DNA from: Cloeon dipterum
Lineage: Eukaryota > Arthropoda > Insecta > Ephemeroptera > Baetidae
DNA length: 64,000 nt
Reading direction: 5' to 3'
NCBI RefSeq assembly: GCF_949628265.1
Contig: NC_088786.1
Location: forward strand, 22,093,681-22,157,680
Below, piece after piece: positions 11,795 to 30,064 of this stretch (position 1 is the first letter of the stretch; every line of letters starts with the position of its first letter). Made by a program: the position numbers and the translations under genes. The notes beneath the pieces were generated by a model. It worked only from the letters and a program-made list of their open reading frames with translations. It had not been told where the DNA came from and did no database searches.

Positions 11795-12260
11795 TCTAGA
11801 AATTTTAAATTTCTTAGCTTAGGAAAATTATATGAGTGCCTCGTTTGGTTCCGTCTTCAGTCGCCGACTGTAAAATTTTTGTTTTGACGAATTAGGATGG
11901 TAATCAGCAGCATAATAAATTTGTTAATTAAATATACATACTTCCAATTTCACACAACCAAATACCAAGCAACCAGCAAGGAACACAGCTCAAAATCAGC
12001 ATATAAGTTACATACAGTCGGACGTCGGACGCAGGTACACCGCCAAACAGCCGAAACTTTTAATCTGTTGATGATGTTTTGAATTTTTGACGCTCAAAAA
12101 GAAAAAGGCAAGGCCAATGCAGGGACCGGGAGAACGGAGGTTGTGCGCGCGTAACGTCAAGTGCTACCATCTACTGGTGGTGGTTGGTGGTGGTGGTTAT
12201 AAAGATGTGTGAGTTACTCAGTCGTTGGCTTTGCGCGCGAATCATAGGACGGTGTATAGC
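11795..12260. promoter_or_regulatory. Upstream region of CenH3; weak divergent promoter signals
   Basis: This is the 5' flank of the minus-strand CenH3 gene. On the plus strand it contains a GGT-rich run (12169-12197), a TATAAA at 12198-12203 and a TCAGTC initiator-like site at 12218-12223. The spacing of about 22 bp is shorter than usual. No open frame of interest follows on the plus strand. CpG content rises between 12120 and 12240. Confidence 0.3.
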
Positions 12261-12342
12261 ATCAGCGAATATAATAGAAAGTATAGTTGATCTAAAGGAG
12301 AAAAATGAACAAAAAGAAAACATGAAAAATATGGTCATTAAA

Positions 12343-12490
12343 TTACGTTACTGAACGAAGCAGGTATTTATTGATATAGCGGCTGAGAATCCTGAAAGAG
12401 AGATTGGCCGCTGTGTCCGGATCTGGAATCCTTCGTTGCCCTATTATATTGGACGTCCAGACCATGATGGACTTAAAAGGGAAGAGAAAT
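12343..12490 (-). pseudogene. Unassigned coding-like fragment
   Basis: A 130-150 bp block has more even base composition than its AT-rich flanks and is open on both strands. The minus-strand reading begins near KSIMVWTSN and runs to a TAA at 12343-12345; the MVW word is common in Tc1/mariner transposases. The plus-strand reading (from about 12361 to a TAA at 12490) begins VFIDIAAENPEREIGR. I cannot assign either reading to a family with confidence. A decayed transposon or gene fragment is possible. Confidence 0.2.
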
Positions 12491-13249
12491 AATGAAACAA
12501 GTCAGCGTGATTCTAACTGTATTAACTATTATTTTTTTGGACGGCAGGGTTGCCACCTTGTGGCGAGAAACAACACATATTAAATTGTATCATAATTTAA
12601 TAAAGATTATATTAATTGTCATTTAATTATGTTTTTGTGATATAGAACATAAAAATATCAAACGTAGGTATAAAAGCAGCAGGAATATAAGATGTTCTTG
12701 TTTTCTAAAATACTAAAAGAGGAACAAAACACTGATAAATTTTTGTAGTGCATATATCTGTGCAACGTATAAATAAAGGATATATAGTCTTGATTTGAAG
12801 ACAGCAACTCTTTATACTGTGTCATATTTGAGTCTTTTTATTCTTCATTTTTTGTAGCACTTCCATTTAGTACTTCCCTTGTTCCCTTCCTGAAAAAATA
12901 TAATTTGCTAAGAATTTTTCTAATATTACCATGGACTCAGATTGTGCTGCAAACAGAGCTGCTGGGAGTGTTTCTGGCATTTACTTCATTTACTCATACA
13001 TATTTTAAAGCAATCGTCATCATTTTCGCTGCGAGAAGCACAGAAAGAGACGCGATAATGCCGTTTTTGGTGCGAATATGGCCGCTCTTGGGCACGCCGA
13101 GAGCAAAAGATATAAACACACATCGAAGGGCGTGCAGAGCACACAGACACCAGACGCACAACAATAAAGATATCAAAATTGTTCCTCGTGGGGGCAAGCG
13201 TGCGCCCCCGAGTCTGAGCATGCCCGCGCCGCGCGTTCGGCGCCGCGCA

Positions 13250-13614
13250 CAGCAATAGCAGGGATGAGAGGGAGAGATGTCGTCATCCGCAGCCCGCGGA
13301 GCAGCAGCGTGTGCTGCGATATCGATTTACTCGCAGTTTCATCGATTTCGTGATGCGCTCTGGGGCTGGACGTCGTCTGTACCACCATGTAAGTGAGCTC
13401 GGCCGCCGTCAGTAGATAGCCTGGCCATCCGAAGCGGTGAGCGGGGCCGTTGTCGCTGGCTCTCCTGGTCCGCGCGAGCTGCGGTCTCCAGCCAGCCCCT
13501 GGTCCACGCCCCCGCTGTCCGCCGCACTCGCCGAAATTCCGCAGAGATGCCCCAGCAGCAGCCGTGCGTCTCGAGGCGTGCGTTTTGATGCCGCTTGGTG
13601 CACCGTGTTGAAAG
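13250..13614 (+). promoter_or_regulatory. CpG-rich promoter and candidate non-coding 5' exon of the TASK gene
   Basis: This GC/CpG-rich island contains two CGAT-type (DRE-like) sites near 13320-13350 and two good donors on the plus strand: CAT|GTAAGTGAG with the GT at 13389-13390, and AAAG|GTGAGA with the GT at 13615-13616. It lies upstream of the TASK coding exons with no other plus-strand gene between, so a 5' UTR exon of that gene is the most economical reading. The assignment is inferred; no coding start fits. The open frames across this island are compositional. Confidence 0.4.
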
Positions 13615-15053
13615 GTGAGAAAGCCCTTGCAGCCTTGTCAATTTTTATTGGAGTATCCCTCAGGAGTTCGGCTCTAAATGAGACTAGGGTCGCGAGTGGT
13701 AGGTAACCTACTTTAGTTAGAGCAACTGTGTGTTTGCATCACCCGCACGCATATACAGTCAAGAGCAGCTGGAACGAGACGATGAATATTTTCTGCTATA
13801 GTTTCAAAGTAATATTTATTAAGGTTCTACAGGGCTTTTTTCCCCATGCATTGCTATATCCATTTATTCAGTTCGAACATAATTGTTAAAAGAGAGTTGG
13901 TTCAATATTTCTTGAATAACTGTTCTTTTAAAATTACCTTGAAAGCAATTTGGCTTTCGTTGAGACACAAATTCGGTTGGAGGTTGTTTCATAGGTGGTA
14001 AATTTGGATTTTAAAACAGTTTTCGGGCACTTCAACACTTACAAACTGGGCCAGCAAATTCGTTCGATGTGCTCTTGTCCTGCCAAAAGGTTAACATCGT
14101 ACATTGTGGTTATTAATGGGCACAGATAAGGCGGACAATTTGTATACAGAATTTTGTGTGTTTGCACTAACACACATGCAGATTTCTCCTATCGACTACA
14201 TTTAATTTTAGACATTTTTATAGAGAGCGGAAACCTCTCTCAGCTCAATCTCATCGCTAAATTGAATTTCATTATCTTTAATTTTAACTCGGCGTAGGCT
14301 GACACATATATATTAGCTTTTGTGCCTTTCATTGCCTCTGCAAACGTGTAAAAATTTGCAATGATTGCACACAAATTAAATTACAGATTTCTTGCTATTA
14401 CAAAAGATCCTTTATGCTAGAACTCACGTAGAAATTTGTTGGCACATTATTAAATGTTGAATAAATATAAACTCAAGGCTTCAGTCGACTGAATAGCGTT
14501 GCTCTTTGAAAAAGCTTTCGCAATGTTTTGTTATCAATAAGGTCACCGCATAATGGTCACTCTGAGTGCCACAATCACTACAAAGCACCACCACAGCATT
14601 GCAGCTTTATTTGAAGGGCCTCTTTTTTCTTGCTGCCCAGTTTTTCAATTTGAATTGTCATTGTTAAAATTTCTTACTTCAACAAAGAAAAAGATCAAAT
14701 AAAAAATTGTGGTTGAACACTCCGCAGATGCTGGGACATACAGTCTCTGAATCTTTGACAAGAAACTCTCCCAGCAAAACGTCACAATTGAAGCAACTTT
14801 GAAGCTTTTCCTATACGTTTTCATTTGCAAAATTGCACCATGCTCACTCAATCGCATTTTTTTTAGAACAGCAGATTGCGTACGAAATCAAAATCTTCTC
14901 GACAAAAGAAAGTATGCAACCTGCGCGACAGCAGTGTCGTGGGGTTGCCTGCTGCGCGATTTGGTTGTTCGAAACTGCACTCCTTCAAATCTTTGCGTGG
15001 CTAAGAGTGTTTTTCTTTGGAAACAACCAGCACTTACATGCCGTTAGCAGGTG

Positions 15054-15085
15054 TATAAAAAGACGCAGCAGTTCTATTTCAGCTC
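15054..15085 (+). promoter_or_regulatory. TATA box plus initiator-like site (possible alternative TASK promoter)
   Basis: TATAAAAAG at 15054-15062 is followed 27 bp later by TTTCAGCT, which resembles an arthropod initiator. The next 40 bp contain only a five-codon ORF. The nearest downstream plus-strand gene is the TASK channel, so this could be an alternative start. It rests on the core-promoter pattern alone. Confidence 0.35.
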
Positions 15086-16019
15086 GGAAATGAGCATGGA
15101 ATATGAGTGACAAGGGAATTAAGCCCCGCGCCCGTTCTATTTTCGTCCGCGTGCAAGAAAGAAAAGTGTTTCAAAACAACACACAAGCCAACCACGCCAC
15201 TCATTGGACAAAAGTGTGCTTCATTCCGTAAAGCCATTAAATGAAATGCGTCTCGTGAACAAAAACAATAACAAAAATCCCAAATTGAAACACCCACCAA
15301 CTGGATATGCGGGAGTTTTTTTTACGCAAAGGGTAGTTGTTCTCGCGCTCCACTGAAGTTTCCATTTGCGCGCGTTAAAAAAAGGGATATGACATCGTGT
15401 TGCCCAATTAACGTTGCTGGAGGGGAGATTTCACTGGAGAGTCTCTTTTAATTTAAGCCTACTTCACTTCGATTCAATAAAGGGAGACGCGCCAGAAGCA
15501 AAACACGCTGCTTTTGTTCTCGATGTTTCCTCTTACACAGCCCCAATTAAAACCCAATTTTACTTTGATGAGAATGTTTTATTTAGAATTATACTACGCT
15601 AACATCATTTAATTAAATGAAAGTTTGCACTTCAACTGATATCATTAATATTTTTTCTTTCATTCTTAATTATTTTAAATTTTCTCGGAATAAGCGACAT
15701 TAAATTTATCACAACAAAAAGCATGCAACAAATTGGTGCTAGTCGCATTCGGCTGAAAATAGCTTATTCTGCAGCCACCTCGATGTTAGTCACGCGCTTG
15801 GTTTTCCACCTAAAATAATTGTCTGGCGCAGCTGAGTTTCCCTGTTAAATTTTCCTTTGTCGCGGCGCAGTCATATCAAAATCGGCGGCGTTAGAATACA
15901 CATTCATGACTTCAGCGGTGTCGTGCAACAGCGTGTCGTTAGGATTTTCCAAGTTGATATTCAAATTTTAGCAATTGTGGCTGTTGAATGACCTTGTTTT
16001 TGCATTTGATTGTTGTCAG

Positions 16020-16156
16020 CAGGACATGGGCCGCGTCTAAGGCTGCACGCTTCCTGCGCTGGATCATCGTAAAACGACTAGGCTCTTATGAGGCGTTTGT
16101 TCTCCAAGAGGCGCCGAAAATTCGGACATGGGAGTTTGCTGTCGCTCGCACCCTTG
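16020..16156 (+). other. Candidate internal non-coding 5' exon of the TASK gene
   Basis: The segment is bounded by a TTGTCAG acceptor (AG at 16018-16019) and a strong TTG|GTGAGT donor, is more GC-rich than the flanks, and is 502 bp upstream of the first coding exon. It contains out-of-frame ATGs and no long frame, consistent with 5' UTR. Confidence 0.35.
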
Positions 16157-16628
16157 GTGAGTAGTAATTTTATCCTTCTGTAATTGCCTTGAGGGTGGGG
16201 TTCCGCCAGACAGAATGAGTGTCAAATATGGCCCCGATGTTCTCTCAACTTTAAAGGTGCTGGCATACGAGTTAGTCTCATTTTTAATTAACCTCTACCG
16301 AAACTTTTGTGGTACTCTTTTAGATGAGTCGAATGGAAAAAATTAGTTAATTTCACCAATTAACCTGAGAATATTAGCTCTAATAATTTATTTAATTAAG
16401 ATCTGTGACGAAGATTATTTGTTTTTCGGTAGGAATAAAATCGCCCTCGAGTGACCCCCAACCAGCCACAGTTGTTCCCCTGACCCGATATGTTTCTGAA
16501 TTTGCTTCCACCCTTCCTTGCTTCCATTCACACAGTGAAATGCACTTTGTGAAAAGGCGGGTTTGTGTGTTTATGCAGCCAGTCACGCAGCAGCAGCACT
16601 CCCCTCGGCTCTAATGGCCTCATGCTGA

Positions 16629-21699
<5,071 letters not shown>

Positions 21700-24600
21700 T
21701 CACTTTAAATCTGATTTCACATTAGTTTTGTTTCAAAATTCAGATTGTTTTTTTGTAGTATTTCCAAGCAGATCTAGCCTTCCAAGGTGACATTTACAAG
21801 CATGCTCTATACATTCCCACTTTGGTTCAAGCATTACAATATTTTTAAACAAGTCCTTCGCCCCCCACCCTCATTCCCTTTGAGCCATAAATGGACTAAC
21901 CGCAGTTAATGTGCCATCATATCATCGCTAGAAGTGAGGTGCATGCCAGTGATAAAGTGCCACAGGAACCTAACACACGATGTAGAGTGACTAAAGAGAG
22001 CTCCTTCCCTCTGAAAAAGTGAAGCTAAGCCAAGTGCACATACTATTGATTTTACACTAATTATGAAATAATGCAATTTAAGATAAACCACGGTTAAAAA
22101 GCCATCTAGTGACATGATTTTTGGCATGAAAAAGTAGAAAATCATTAGTGAGAAGAAGAGAATTTATATAAAAAATATCACAGCGACCTTAGACAGAATT
22201 TGTATTAATCAAAGACAGCAGACACATGTAGGAATTTTGAAAAATGCAACACTTTAGCCGGCGTTTGAGGAAACCTTTGGCCACAATGAAAGATGATGAC
22301 ACCAAGAGGGTTTTCAAATGAATCATCAATTGTGTATAAGAGTAGGAAAATGTTTTTACGAAAAAATACACACATGAGGAAGCGCAAAATTGAAGACCAA
22401 TTTAAGAAATCTTTTCTTAAAACGAGGTAATGCAATCGATCGAATTAACTTGACGAAACTGTAATACATTGGCTTTATAAAGTCTGATCTGGGGTTTGAA
22501 TTCTAATTCACTGGCGGAGCATCATCAAAAAGAATCAAACAAACTTGAATCCTTTAAAATAATTGAATTTCCAATATTATGCTTTTGGGTCTGCGTAGTG
22601 GGTATAGATTTTCTACAGGTATATTCGCTTTAGAGTGTTGTCAAAGCTGTAATATCACTAATCATTTTATAAGTTAAGGCCTAATTAGCAATAATTTTGT
22701 CCTTAGCTGCGCTATTATAAATATTTCTCCTCCGTTTGTTGCATGGAAATGGCCACATAGAGAGCTTCTAACTTAATTACTTCCAGTTTTTCCCCTTCAT
22801 GTTGTGCTATTTAATTTGTAATTGACGCCTTTCAGTCAATCAAAAAGTGATCAGTGATGTGAATGAGAAGCCGCAGTTAAAAAGCTCAAAAGTAAATGCA
22901 CACAGAAGCAAGAAGAGTCGTTTATATTAAGAATAATTTTTATACTTTTGTCAACACACAAATACAGCATTTTATGTAAGTTTAAGTTCAGCACTAGCTA
23001 GGTGAAGGTTATTGTGGATTGGCCTCTTCAATTAATTGAATTTGTGGAAAGAGCGTTCCTTGCGTTTGCGTTGCTGTTAAGGTAATCATAGCAAAGTTTG
23101 ATGTTTCCCAACAATACTATAAAGCTAAGGATTTTAATAACATTAAAATGTGTATTAACAACACGATTAAAACTTGGACCGGGACCATTTTCAAAAGTAA
23201 TGCGTACCGGACTCTCAATTTGAAATGGTTGGCTTGATGCCGTTTAAATCTCAGTTGTTGCTAAAATATTAAATTGCTGATACGTTACTTAATCAAGAAT
23301 GAATAAACTCGAGCGTACTAATCAGAAATCGATGATCTCGACAGAGCTATGGGCAAGACTAATAACATGCGCAAAACACCTATCCATTATTAATGTGGTA
23401 CGATGCATTTGACTATATATTTATGACGATTGATACATGCTTGTCACTCAGGAATGAAAATATGTTATTGGAATTTTGAAAAAGTCAAGTGTCTCAAACC
23501 TGAAAAAGCATATTCTGATAGTTTTAAGAAATGAAACAATTATGGCGTGTGAATTTTTGTTGAATAAAAATTCTCAAATAATTATCCCTGTTTTTCATTA
23601 ATTATCCCAATAGAAATTGAGTGATCACAGTGAATCTCAAGTTTTAGAGGAGCGATGCTAATTTTTTTAGTGAACATAAATTCCCATATTTAGAAAAGGA
23701 ATATGAATGATGAGTTCGAGCCTTTCGCAATTTTTTTGTTCGCGGGCAAGGTTACTCTCAAACAGACGGTCGTCTGTGTTTTCATGTTTTGGCGTCATTT
23801 TGCAGAGATTTTCTCTGGCGCAATGCTGATGTTCCTCGCTAGCTGACGCTATTTTCTCGTTCACACAGGCACATTATACAAGCGCGGTTTAATCCCACTG
23901 CCTCGCATGGCATAAAATTTAAATTTTCATTCAAAAAACACACGCATAAACTCGCAAGAAGGGAAAATATTTATAAAGATGGAGATGGGAATAAATAAAA
24001 ATATTAAATAATGGAATGCTGCATGGAAGAAATGAGCATCAGCGCTGTTTTATATATGACTCTGTCTATATTGCTTGATATATAGGAATAATTAAAAATA
24101 TTGAAATCATGCAATTTTCTACTCACTTAGCTTGATTGTTATAACGTAACATTTATGTGCTAAAATCTGTTGATGCGGTGGATTGTATTTTGCAGAGAGG
24201 ATTATTTGTATTTTGCATGCATGTGATCTACTGCGGCAAGCTTGGTGCACTCACATTGACAACAAAGTTTATTAGTCTACAAGGCAAGCATCAGTTATAA
24301 TTCAAGTGAGCACAACTACCGCATGCAGTCCGTTTGTGTTTGTCGCACACAAAACAATGTAAAAGTAAGAGAAGTTTGCTTTACTCATTTCACTAAAAAT
24401 CCATCTGTAAAGTTTCACTTAATCAATCAGTTTTTTCCATATTAATTGCATTTTTGGGATGGAGTAATTATAGATGTATTTTTTTGTGATTTTACATAAT
24501 GTAACAGAGATATTACTGACAAGAATATATGCTTTTGACCTCGCTAAGAAGTACGGGTATTTTGAAGGTGACAAACAGGAACCAGAATGTCTCGTTCTCT

Positions 24601-27300
24601 CAGAAAACTAGACGAAGATTTTTGGAGTGATAATTTTACGATAATTTATTTACCTGGCTTTCCTTGAACATGAATAACTGCTGGAGTGCCGCAAACTTAG
24701 ATTATCTTTTATAGTTTTTACTGATTCAATCGTCAGGACTCGTGTGTAGCCTTGGTTATAGTTTAATTCTTAATGTACACAAGGTTTAGGCTGCGGTTTC
24801 ACCAAAGACCATGAGAGTTGAAAGGTCATTTTTGGATATGGTGATTTGCTGGCTAATTTTTTTGTCTATTTTACGATGTCTTTTTGAACAACTATTCAAT
24901 CTCGTCGAAGGTTGAAACGTATTTCTTAATTTGTTAAAAAGTTTAATATATATGGATATAACTTTATATTTTCTAGATTTCAAGTTCCAACATGAGCATA
25001 TCGCAACTAATTTGATCGTTGCTTTTTCACATTTCCTCAGCGTGAAAATGAATATTATTATTTTGAATGGAGTTTTCATTCCCAAGTAACAATTCTACAA
25101 TCATTTTTGCTGAATGTGCGATATAATAAAAGAGTGTTATCAGTACGGAATGTTATTCAAAACAGCTTTGATGTAGAAATTTTATTGCCCTTTGGCGAAA
25201 ATTTATTCGCAAGTAGCAATTCATTATGAATTATCAATCGTGTTTACTCAGATAAGTTAAAAATCTTACAAAGGTCAACAAAACAAGAAAAACCAAAGAT
25301 AAAATTATCGTGATGAGCCCAGAGCAATAATGCTGCTTTTGCTGGCCGCCTAGGGCCTAGGGATATCGGTAATTAAATAGTCACAATTATTATCATTGCA
25401 GCCTTGGGTGTTTTTAAATTGGTCCTAAAACTGGTATGAATGCTAAGAATTGGCGCCGGCTTTTTTGACCTTGACTGCTGCTCATCCAGAGCATCGGAGA
25501 TAAATTCAGTCGGCGCGCAACACAGGGTGCAGCACGCCATTCAATCATGCCCGCCGGCCTATGAGGCGATCTATAATGACTCACAATTAGGTACTATGCC
25601 TCGAGTGTTTACAAACACACAAAAGCGAGAGTTTTAGAACCAGTTTTTGGAATGCGGGGCAGACAGGATCCACCTATTTATTTTTATCGTCATCGAAGAA
25701 GACACGAATTTTTTGTCATTGGTTGCATGACGATGAGACGGGAATGTGGCGTCTTGAGTTATTTTTAAGATAGATCAGTGGATGGTTGCACTCTGTCTCT
25801 TTACTTTTTTGTCATTAGAGGTGATGAAACCTAATCTGGTAGTAAAATGCGTGGCCGTACCACTAATACAACATCCAGTATTTGTTAATAAAATAAATTG
25901 ATTGACTCAAAAATCAAAAATTTGTGTTCTCATTTTTGGTTGCAAAAAATATTAGACGGATCTGTGCATTTAGGCCAGCATGCTGCTTCAGCAAATAATT
26001 TTCTCTGGTGTGCTGCGGATTTTATTGTTGAAATAAGAAAATATATTATCTAATTCTGGTGTCTTAATATTAAAAATATTTCAGTGCATTTTCCCCCATT
26101 AATTCATGCACATTTTTTGTTCTGGTTGAATACCACCACCAGAAAATCTTTTAGAAACCGAATGAAATTGTTATTTTTTTACTCTTGTTAACTCGAAAAC
26201 ACAAATTAAATTTCACTCACAACTATATCACACAGATTTAAATCATTTCAATTATAGCAACCTTATTTTATTTCCTTAATTGTAGTGGCCACCAAAGCGA
26301 GTAGCAGGTTCTGTTCATAATATTACTTGAAATTAATATAAATAAGTGTTTAGCCTAAATTACAATCTGAAACACTAGTCGTCGTAATCAAGACTTTTCT
26401 AAAATTAAGGTGCTTTAAATAGTAATTGTAACACTAGATAAATATGGAATTTTGCATTTATGATGCAATTTGATAACGATTTGAGACAGTAAATATGTTA
26501 TCAGAGAGTGCCTTTGAATTAACATTCATCACGCAAGTCACAAGCATTTTTATAGATATACTGAACTAATCTTTGCAAGTTAATGATGCAATTTCTGATC
26601 AGATGAACAATATACGTTTTTTATCTCATACGCATGCTTATTGATAAAAAGCAATACATGAGAGTTCTTGATTTTTATGTTTTGTTGAATGGTCCGAATA
26701 TATCTAGGAGTTTCTTGTTCTAAAAGGAATATATAGTATATTTTTTAGTATCATTTGAATTGATCGATTTTTAGAAGTTCTGAACATGACAACTTACAAA
26801 GTAAATTCGAATTTATTAATTCTAATTTAAATACTGTATTAGAAAAATTTGCATTTCGGGAGAAACAGAATCCCTTGAATATTGAAAAATTGATAAAACT
26901 GCTGTTTAAAACCTGAATACACTGCAAATCAGGGGTGAGAAAATGTATTAAAAACTCAATTGGCAAGCACGAATAGATACGGAAACAAGGAAATTACGAA
27001 ATAGCTCTCTGCTCTGCGCGGAATAGGCTTACAGGATTGTAGGCAAGGAGTGAAATTTAAAGAAAAAAGTTAAATTAAATTAACTGCAACTGTAACAGCT
27101 CTGCTATAACTAATCGTCAATTCAATGATTTTGCACCAAGAAACTATTTTATTGCTTAGAGGAATGATTGAAATTCTGAAATATATTTATAGCAAATAGA
27201 AAAACTCAATGCGGTAATAAAAAATGGTAAAATTAAGCCATGCACGCACCTGAAAAAACAACAAATCAGAGGCAATCAAAAATCAATCTTTCAAATATTT
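21700..27300. other. AT-rich intergenic region downstream of TASK
   Basis: About 5.6 kb follow the channel stop codon. The first part must contain the TASK 3' UTR, but no canonical AATAAA is seen within the first kilobase, so its end is undetermined. The first clear AATAAA is near 23563. No convincing exon, RNA gene or repeat array was seen in the rest. Confidence 0.5.
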
Positions 27301-27306
27301 TGATGA

Positions 27307-27699
27307 TTATTTAACCTGATTTACAAATGCAATTGGGAAATTTCCCTCTAATTTGGCCTTAATTCCTTGTCTTTCTTTCAATTTTTCAATGTCACCTGCA
27401 AGGAAATGAAAATTTATAATATTTCCCATCCAAGTATTTTTGGCACCAAAAATATCAGTCATTATTGCTTGCAGTTTCTTTGGTTGAATAAGCCGCAAGA
27501 GGGGTGAATATTTTACGCGCAATTGACACTTGAGTCGACAGTGAGCTACTGTTTCGCTGCAGGATCCAATTGAAATCTGATCAACATGCAGCATCACTTT
27601 CAATGCCAATCTCACTCAGCATAGAGTTTCACGTGACTCACTTTTCCAAGAGAGACTGGAGGCCGAGACGCGGTACAATGGCCCATCTTTATTATCCAT
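27307..27699 (-). CDS. Tentative small minus-strand gene
   Basis: An ATG at 27697-27699 (minus) opens a frame MDNKDGPLYRVSASSLSWK that ends at a consensus donor (A|GTGAGT, exon end 27642). A good acceptor (TTTCCTTGCAG) begins a second segment at 27395 with matching phase, giving S then DIEKLKERQGIKAKLEGN and further residues to a stop at 27307. The joined product would be 48 aa. A weaker donor (CAG|GTTAAA, exon end 27316) and another acceptor (TTTTTTCAG, exon start 27249) allow a different C-terminus. Alternatively, the second segment is part of an unspliced 102-codon frame (27307-27615). I do not recognise the protein. It would be transcribed divergently from the plus-strand TATA promoter 280 bp away, with which it shares a CpG-rich region. 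Confidence 0.3.
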
Positions 27700-27945
27700 C
27701 GCTCTTTAGAGTCCGACACGATGCAATTCGATTGATTTCTCGTGCTCGTTCTCCATTCTCCACGCACAGGAAGCAACCACTACAGAGGAAAAAGTTCCTC
27801 CAGGCCGCGGCCCAGACGCGACTTGGTCTGGCAGCACGTGTGCACCCAAATATACACACACACGCGCGATTCAAATAACCAGCCACGCTCGTAGGCCTAC
27901 TCGCTCCCTCGTTATAGGGCGGGGGGCCCGTCTCATAACAAGCGG

Positions 27946-27982
27946 TATAAATACGGCGTCGCTCATTATCGCCGGCTCAGTT
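27946..27982 (+). promoter_or_regulatory. TATA box plus TCAGTT initiator
   Basis: TATAAATA at 27946-27953 lies 33 bp upstream of the A in TCAGTT (27977-27982), inside a GC-rich stretch. This is a textbook arthropod core promoter. It should drive the non-coding exon that follows. Confidence 0.7.
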
Positions 27983-28108
27983 GATGCTGGTCTTTGCAGA
28001 GGGGACTTCGCGTACTTCTTTTTCTTCATCCTCCGCTCGGTTAAAAGCTCCGATTCCCACCACCACGAATTCCAGTCAGTCTCAGCTGAAAACCTTCGTC
28101 TGATTGAG
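27979..28108 (+). other. Non-coding first exon downstream of the TATA promoter
   Basis: From the predicted start site the sequence is GC-richer than the flanks and ends at TTGAG|GTAGGG (donor GT at 28109-28110). The only ATG near the start, at 27984, gives an upstream open frame. If spliced to the exon at 29591, the last codon before the junction in the downstream frame is TGA, so translation would start inside the next exon. Confidence 0.5.
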
Positions 28109-29590
28109 GTAGGGTGTGAAAATTAAATATTTTGTCCTTTTACACCCGTTGAAATTTTTTAAAATTGAAATCTCTAACAGTTCCTGCAAAATTATTAAAA
28201 ATTAAATTTTGATTTGTAATAGCGGTGATTGTTACACAAGTGCTGGCAATTGGTTTGCAGAAGCATACGCTGGTGATTAAAACTGCTGCTAATGCTCTTT
28301 GACCTTTGAACTTTTGAAATGCTCGAAAAGGCGTTTTATTCTCGGAACTGAGGCTCTTGACTTGTCAACTCGACACTCGCACAACAGATTGTTGATTTTT
28401 TTGAAAGACTTTTCCTCTGTGCTTTGCCTACATTCTCAACATACTGGACCGAACCAGTTTGATCTGAATTTAGCAGGGGATTTACCCATCGTTTCTTTGA
28501 TCAAAGGAGATTGTCCCATTTGCAGAGAATAAACGCGTTGTTAGCGTATTTTTAATCCTTTTGTCTGCTGGGATTTTCCTTTGCAAAAAGATTCCACAAT
28601 AATTGGATTTCATGGACGAGAAATTCTTTTAAATATATTAAACAAAAATTTTTATCTGATCAATTTAAATATTTTTACGATTTGTACACTTTATTACACC
28701 TTACTCTTAATACTGTTTCTTGATATTAAACTCGTGGAAATTAGAGTAGGAATATACTACATAAAAAATATTCGGAATGATTAAAGAATCTAAAATATTT
28801 TAAAAAGTTTGAAATATATGAGTGAAGATTTTTGCATAGGATGCTAGTTTTGTTAAGAAGATCATGCTTAATATTTTGTGGCGGTCCCCGCCACTTACTG
28901 GCGCAAGTCAAACTTTTATATTCTCCCAAATCGGCAAAGGGCAGTGTAACTGTGCGATAAGCGCGTTACCTGCACTGACCCTTCCACCTCGCACGACGAT
29001 GGTCATGTCAACCACTCACTCCAGTAAGGAAATTCCGTGCGAGGAAATATATTGAAGAAGCAACAACATAATTGTATCTGACCCGCATTCGATCGGGGGT
29101 AAGACACTCATTGTGATAAATTATTTTCGTTGTGAACAATTAATTGTTTTATGTGCAATATTTGTGGTCGTGAATTATTTGCATTACAGTCCTGTACCAC
29201 TACTTAACCTAGACGTGAATTAAAAGAAGATTACAGTCAAAAGACGTATTTTCCATTATGGGCTCCTCGATAGTACCCACAATTTCAATATTTCATTTAA
29301 AAATTGTAGTAAATATTAAAGTCTTATCCATCGTCTATAAAAGTTCGATGGTCAAACAGCGTGTCTTTTTGTTTATTATAAATCAAATAGCCTAGATACG
29401 TAATGCTAGATTAAGCAACATTAAAACGGAGAAGTTTTTTTTTAATGTTCTTCGAAAAATTAAAACATCAAATAAATCACGGTCTGTCTTTTCCTGGTTG
29501 TTTATAAGCTCTGTAAATTCTATTTTGTCGCATTTTTCATACCAACACAAATTAAACAAAAATAACACTCTTTCCGCCAAAAATTTTCAG

Positions 29591-30064
29591 ATCCAGCTGG
29601 AGTGAAGGCCCGGCGCGGAAGAGACGAGTTGAGCGTGGTGCCGTGCGTGGAGCCTGCGTGCACTGGTGTTTGGCCGCGTCAATTGCCTGCTGGAAGCACA
29701 CGCATAGAGCGAAGCGCGCGCGGCGTGATGTCGGTCGTATCGACTGCCACTCTGGCGCTGCCGTGCGGCGGCGCCGACGCAATCCTGTGCAGCACCACCG
29801 GCGGCAGGGGGTTGGTCGAGGGCGAGGGGTGGTGGGACGGCGTGCGGTCGGCTGCCAGTGTGCTCGGGACCGCGCCGCAGGACACAACCCCACACAGAGC
29901 AGCCCCCCAGTACAGCCAGCAGCGCGCCAGGCGAGCCCTCAGCTCGGCCATTCTGGGCCCGGCCCTGCACCCGAGGCCCCCGAAGCAGCAGCCCCCCGTC
30001 GTCAAGTCAAGCCCCACGCCGCCTGCGAACACTTTGGGGCCGCTTAGATCTCCACCCCAACGTG
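29591..30064 (+). CDS. GC-rich exon encoding a proline-rich N-terminus, gene unidentified
   Basis: The exon is bounded by an AAATTTTCAG acceptor and a CGTG|GTGAGT donor and stands out from AT-rich flanks. The best frame starts at ATG 29728 (MSVVSTATLALPCGGADAIL) and runs 112 codons plus one base to the donor. The segment is low in hydrophobic residues and rich in Pro, Ala and Arg towards its end (PRPPKQQPPVV and SPTPPANTLGPLRSPPQR). No domain is recognised. It probably follows the non-coding exon at 27979-28108. Its phase (1) is compatible with the GNAT exon at 39509, which begins AA-ATG, so it could add about 113 residues to that protein. It could equally belong to a gene whose other exons I have not found. 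The other open frames over this exon are compositional. Confidence 0.5.

Noticed and set aside
29643..30047. 134-codon alternative frame over the GC-rich orphan exon
   Set aside because: It is Arg/His/Pro-rich and compositional. The frame from 29728 runs open through the donor and is less biased.
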